Source: Vermamoeba vermiformis (lineage: Eukaryota > Tubulinea > Echinamoebida). Taken from it: a stretch of DNA of 64,000 bases. Below, one piece after another: positions 61,334 to 64,000 of the stretch; the first letter of the stretch is position 1, and each line of letters begins with the position of its first letter. The notes beneath the pieces were generated by a model. It made no database searches. It was not told the origin of the DNA and saw only the letters and a program-made list of their open reading frames with translations. The DNA lies in contig JBEWZL010000083.1 in assembly GCA_045837725.1 (NCBI GenBank), positions 221,954 through 285,953 on the forward strand, given 5' to 3'. Both the position numbers and the translations under genes were made by a program.

Positions 61334-62215
61334 ATGAGAGGATATTGTGTTATATGCAAGACCACAACCTCATCGGGCTGGCGGAAATTGAGGCCAGAAT
61401 GGGAGTGTTATGCTACAGCCAACATTAATATTAAAGGTAGAAAGAAGAACACTATATGCGCCTCATGCGCAAAATCCCTTTCTAAAGCAGGAGAAGCAGC
61501 AGATCCACTTGTCCAAGAATTCTCCAGCTCGACCGCAGAAAAGCCAGCACCAATCATCAGCAATTCACCTATTGAGGGAAAAGGTATCATTTGTATATTG
61601 TATTTGATTTTAATTATTTTTTGTTGATTTTTAAACGCATCTGCATTCTCGACTGAAGTGTGTTCTCGTACTAACTTACAGTTTCCAGGGCTGTTTGCAA
61701 CTAGGGATTACAAGGCTAACGAATTGGTAACCCTTTACCTTGGGAAAGTCCTCTCAAAGGAATACCGAGATAAACTGCTGGATGCCACGTACGTTCGAGA
61801 TGATGGAACCTTCATTATTGATGGCAAGTCACACCTAAATGATCCCAGAGGATATGGAAGGTGGATAAACCACTCTGAAAGTCCAAATTGCCGCTGGGAA
61901 TTATTTTGGAGCACAAAGGAAGCATGCCAGTACCGTGGAATTAAGGCTAAAAGAGATATTGCAAAAGGAGAAGAATTTACTATCGATTATGGTAATTACA
62001 ACTTTATTTACATAATGCTTACATTTCTAATACAACATATAATACCAGGTCGTGGTTACTGGAGAAAGTTTGGAGGTCAATCAAAGCACCAGAATAAAGC
62101 AGGAAGGAAGCGCAAGACCAAGAGAGTAATAAATAAGGACAAAACTGCTTTAAATAATGCGCAGGAAACTCGGATCTTGCGCCAAAGAAAAAATATTTCC
62201 TACAAGGACATGTAG
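61334..62215 (+). CDS. zinc-ribbon plus SET-domain lysine methyltransferase
   Basis: Exons 61334-61583, 61659-61991 and 62049-62215 are in phase (about 249 residues). An N-terminal CVIC...CASC pair suggests a small zinc-binding module. The SET domain follows: LQFPGLFATRDYKANE (SET-N), YVRDDGTFIIDG, GRWINHSESPNCRW (the cofactor/catalytic N-H motif) and GEEFTIDYG (catalytic Tyr). The C-terminus is strongly basic (AGRKRKTKRVINKDK), as for a nucleic-acid or nucleosome tail. No post-SET cysteine cluster is seen. SET enzymes use S-adenosylmethionine to methylate lysines, usually on histones. A compact SET of this kind is also known from large DNA viruses. An upstream in-frame ATG at 61232 is possible; 61334 has the better AAAATG context and starts right at the zinc motif. 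Confidence 0.78.
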
Positions 62216-63034
62216 AACTGTGAACAAAAATAAAGGAACTAACTTTAGACCAATAGGATTGCAGAACAAGGATTTTAGGATATTTGGCCAGGAAACGGCT
62301 AGTAACTTTTAGGCGGGAAAGCTTGAGTCGGACCAATTTTCAGGTTTTACAGGCTACCAGCAATTGCCTGAGCATTGGGGTACAAGAACAATTAACTGTA
62401 TTTATTATTTAATAAGCTACGAACCCTAACTACCAATTTTTTTATATTTTTACTTCGAATCTGAGACTGGATCAAGCAACACTGCTCTCTTCTCACAGCA
62501 AACTCAAGTCAATCCAATACTCAGGTGTAGTTAATCTTTTATTTGTGGTTACAGCAGACTAGAGCAGAGCTGCGTATGCTAAATGCGCAGCCTTGGGTAG
62601 TTGGCCGCAGCTGAGCGTCCGGTCACGGGAGTGAGATAAGCTAGGGCCTCTAGTGGACCGCTATCAACTTCCAATTAAGTGCAACGGGTGATAGAAGCTG
62701 TTCCAGTCCAATTACCCAAGGTTGCACATGTACAGCATTGCATCCCAGCTTGATCCGATTATGCACCTCGAATTGCACCTGCACACGTCAATCGCACCCC
62801 GTAAGTCGCAGAAACTTGTACTTTAATGTATAATCAAAATAAATGTTTATTTAATATCAAGTAGTGTACAATTGTCTTATTAATTCAGCTTTCCTACGTT
62901 GCCTTTGATTTTTTCTCTTTTTTCGTTTTTGATCGGATGTTGGATCAATGTTGAAAGTGAGTTCAGTGCAATTGGTCTTTCTGTTGTCAAGCAACAACTC
63001 TTGCGTGCAGTGTCTAATTAACGGGCTCTTTAAA
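62216..63034. other. intergenic region with a structured segment
   Basis: This is an 820-bp gene-free stretch. Its middle (62591-62721) is unusually GC-rich and self-complementary (see the separate entry). A single CACCTG lies at ~62770. The ends are AT-rich and hold nothing I can name. Confidence 0.5.
62591..62721. ncRNA. candidate structured RNA (closed by a 14-bp stem)
   Basis: CCTTGGGTAGTTGG (62591-62604) pairs with CCAATTACCCAAGG (62708-62721), with one G-T pair. Inside, CTATCA (62661-62666) pairs with TGATAG (62689-62694). The region is GC-richer than its flanks and has no open frame. It could be a noncoding RNA, or the folded end of a small nonautonomous repeat. No tRNA, 5S or snRNA motif was recognised. 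Confidence 0.35.
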
Positions 63035-63983
63035 TTACATTAGTAACAAGTGTAAGTTAAGTTGGCCGGATGGACGCACCAAATCTGGATCGCTGATTAA
63101 GAGGGCTTGACGTAATTCAGCAGCTGCCCACCAGTTAAAAGCTCCAATACCAATATCCTTGGGTCCAATTACATTGACTTCAACTTGTTTCCAACGATCT
63201 GTTGAGGGTGGTTCCTCCTGCGGAAGTAGCTCTGGGGTGAAGCAGGAACCTCCAGAGGGGATACGCATTGCACCTGCACCTGCAGTCAATGTCCCTACTT
63301 CAAATTTGATTATTTTGGCTCGTTTTCCAGTACGGAGCAACACTGATGGTTGCCTGTAAACTCGTATGAAAATAGATCTGAAGTCCAACCATCTCCATTC
63401 ATTGAACTTGACAATTGCAGTGTGGCTATCAGTGTATCGATGTATGTAGTTATCCATGTACGTGAAGTATACTCGCACTATCCGCACCAGGTTTGCAATC
63501 CCACCACAGGCACCAATGACTTCGGTAAAGAGCATCCAAGGGCGTACTGAGAACTGCTCAAACAAGAGCAGGCTAATCTCAGAAGCAGAGTAGCTACCAA
63601 TGCCATTGAACAGCGATTGATTGAGTAACGCATGGTGAAGTGAGGCAAGCTGAAAGATAAAACGGTCGGTTAGGTGCAGGTGCAGGTGCAGGTGCAGGTG
63701 CAGAAGTTTGTACCTTGAAGTATTTAGGATACTGAGTTATGGCTGCCTCCAAATATTGTTCAAAGTGATTACAATCGAGTATATCAGGGCCACGGTTATC
63801 TTCAAATGCAGGCTGATCTGGTTGTAAGTATTTAAAGGTTGCTTGATTACGAAAACTGTTGCAGTCTATCATAAAAATTGCTTCATCCCCATCTAATTCG
63901 AATATCATGCTTGTTCGGTCATTCATTGGGTAGTTTTTGATATCAGAAATATCTCCAATGTAGAAATTGGCGCCTTGTCCCAT
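63035..63983 (-). CDS. protein of unknown function, 5' end uncertain
   Basis: Two exons (63983-63714 and 63649-63035) join in phase 0 across a 64-bp intron that itself contains a CACCTG tract. The 294-residue product begins MGQGANFYIGDISDIKNY and contains hydrophobic and aromatic segments (FTEVIGACGGIANLVRIVRV, NWWAAAELRQALLI). One short CACCTG run is translated as Ala-Gly repeats (TAGAGAM). No domain is recognised. The bases before the ATG look like an acceptor (GATTTAG), so an upstream exon may lie outside the window. Confidence 0.55.
63269..63283. repeat. short (CACCTG) tract in coding sequence
   Basis: Two units, read as Ala-Gly repeats on the minus strand. Confidence 0.8.
63673..63703. 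repeat. (CACCTG)n tract in an intron
   Basis: Five units occupy half of the 64-bp intron 63650-63713, between its donor and acceptor. Confidence 0.9.
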
Positions 63984-64000
63984 ACTAAATCGGATCTTAC

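Noticed and set aside
53302-64000. Polinton- or large-virus-type element
   Set aside because: No capsid, packaging ATPase, protein-primed polymerase or integrase is visible, and the genes carry spliceosomal introns. Viral ancestry of single genes remains possible but is not shown.

Overview
The window is nuclear DNA from a unicellular eukaryote. Most genes are cut by short GT-AG introns (41-65 bp is typical) with a CTAAT/CTAAC branch-like motif a few bases before the acceptor. The gene set includes an MST/PAK-type kinase, spastin, malonyl-CoA transferase, P450, a THH1/TOM1-like 7TM protein and GPI-tailed secreted proteins. This fits a heterotrophic protist (amoeba-like) or an early-diverging fungus; I cannot name the lineage. 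Exon structures were worked out by hand from splice signals and reading-phase agreement. Layout, 0-24.6 kb: a small secreted Cys-rich protein; a small secreted orphan; an NMNAT domain apparently fused to an APH-type kinase; a 13-exon Kelch-CRIB-STE20 kinase (-); a TIG/Kelch/FN3 membrane protein (-); a single-pass membrane protein; a DUF4062-NTPase-TPR (nephrocystin-3-like) protein; a disordered basic protein (-); and a TPR protein with a possible mitochondrial presequence. 24.6-29.5 kb: a decayed copy of part of the last spastin exon, a broken Crinkler-like gene, then intact spastin (-). 30-36.2 kb: a Cys-rich receptor ending in a THH1/TOM1-like 7TM domain. 37.3-53.3 kb: a large secreted glycosidase-like GPI protein, a Gfo/Idh/MocA oxidoreductase, a small Cys-rich GPI-like protein (-), MCAT (-), a PX-C2-C2-LCAT phospholipid acyltransferase, and a P450. 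53.3-64 kb is a different landscape. It holds a 21-bp minisatellite, about 21 copies of a 17-nt palindrome in a ~36-bp tandem array, a 62-bp direct repeat, and (CACCTG)n tracts recurring every 0.4-2 kb. Among these are intron-bearing genes of mostly unknown function (F-box/ankyrin-like, zinc-ribbon plus SET, several orphans), which suggests an accessory or acquired island. Cross-cutting observations: (i) two abrupt CpG deserts begin inside genes (the 3' part of the Crinkler-like gene and the 3' part of the P450); (ii) the 12-bp palindrome TGACACGTGTCA occurs exactly six times, mostly against splice sites; (iii) several domain combinations look unusual (NMNAT-APH, Kelch-CRIB-MST, PX-C2-C2-LCAT). 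No virus capsid, polymerase or integrase gene was recognised.
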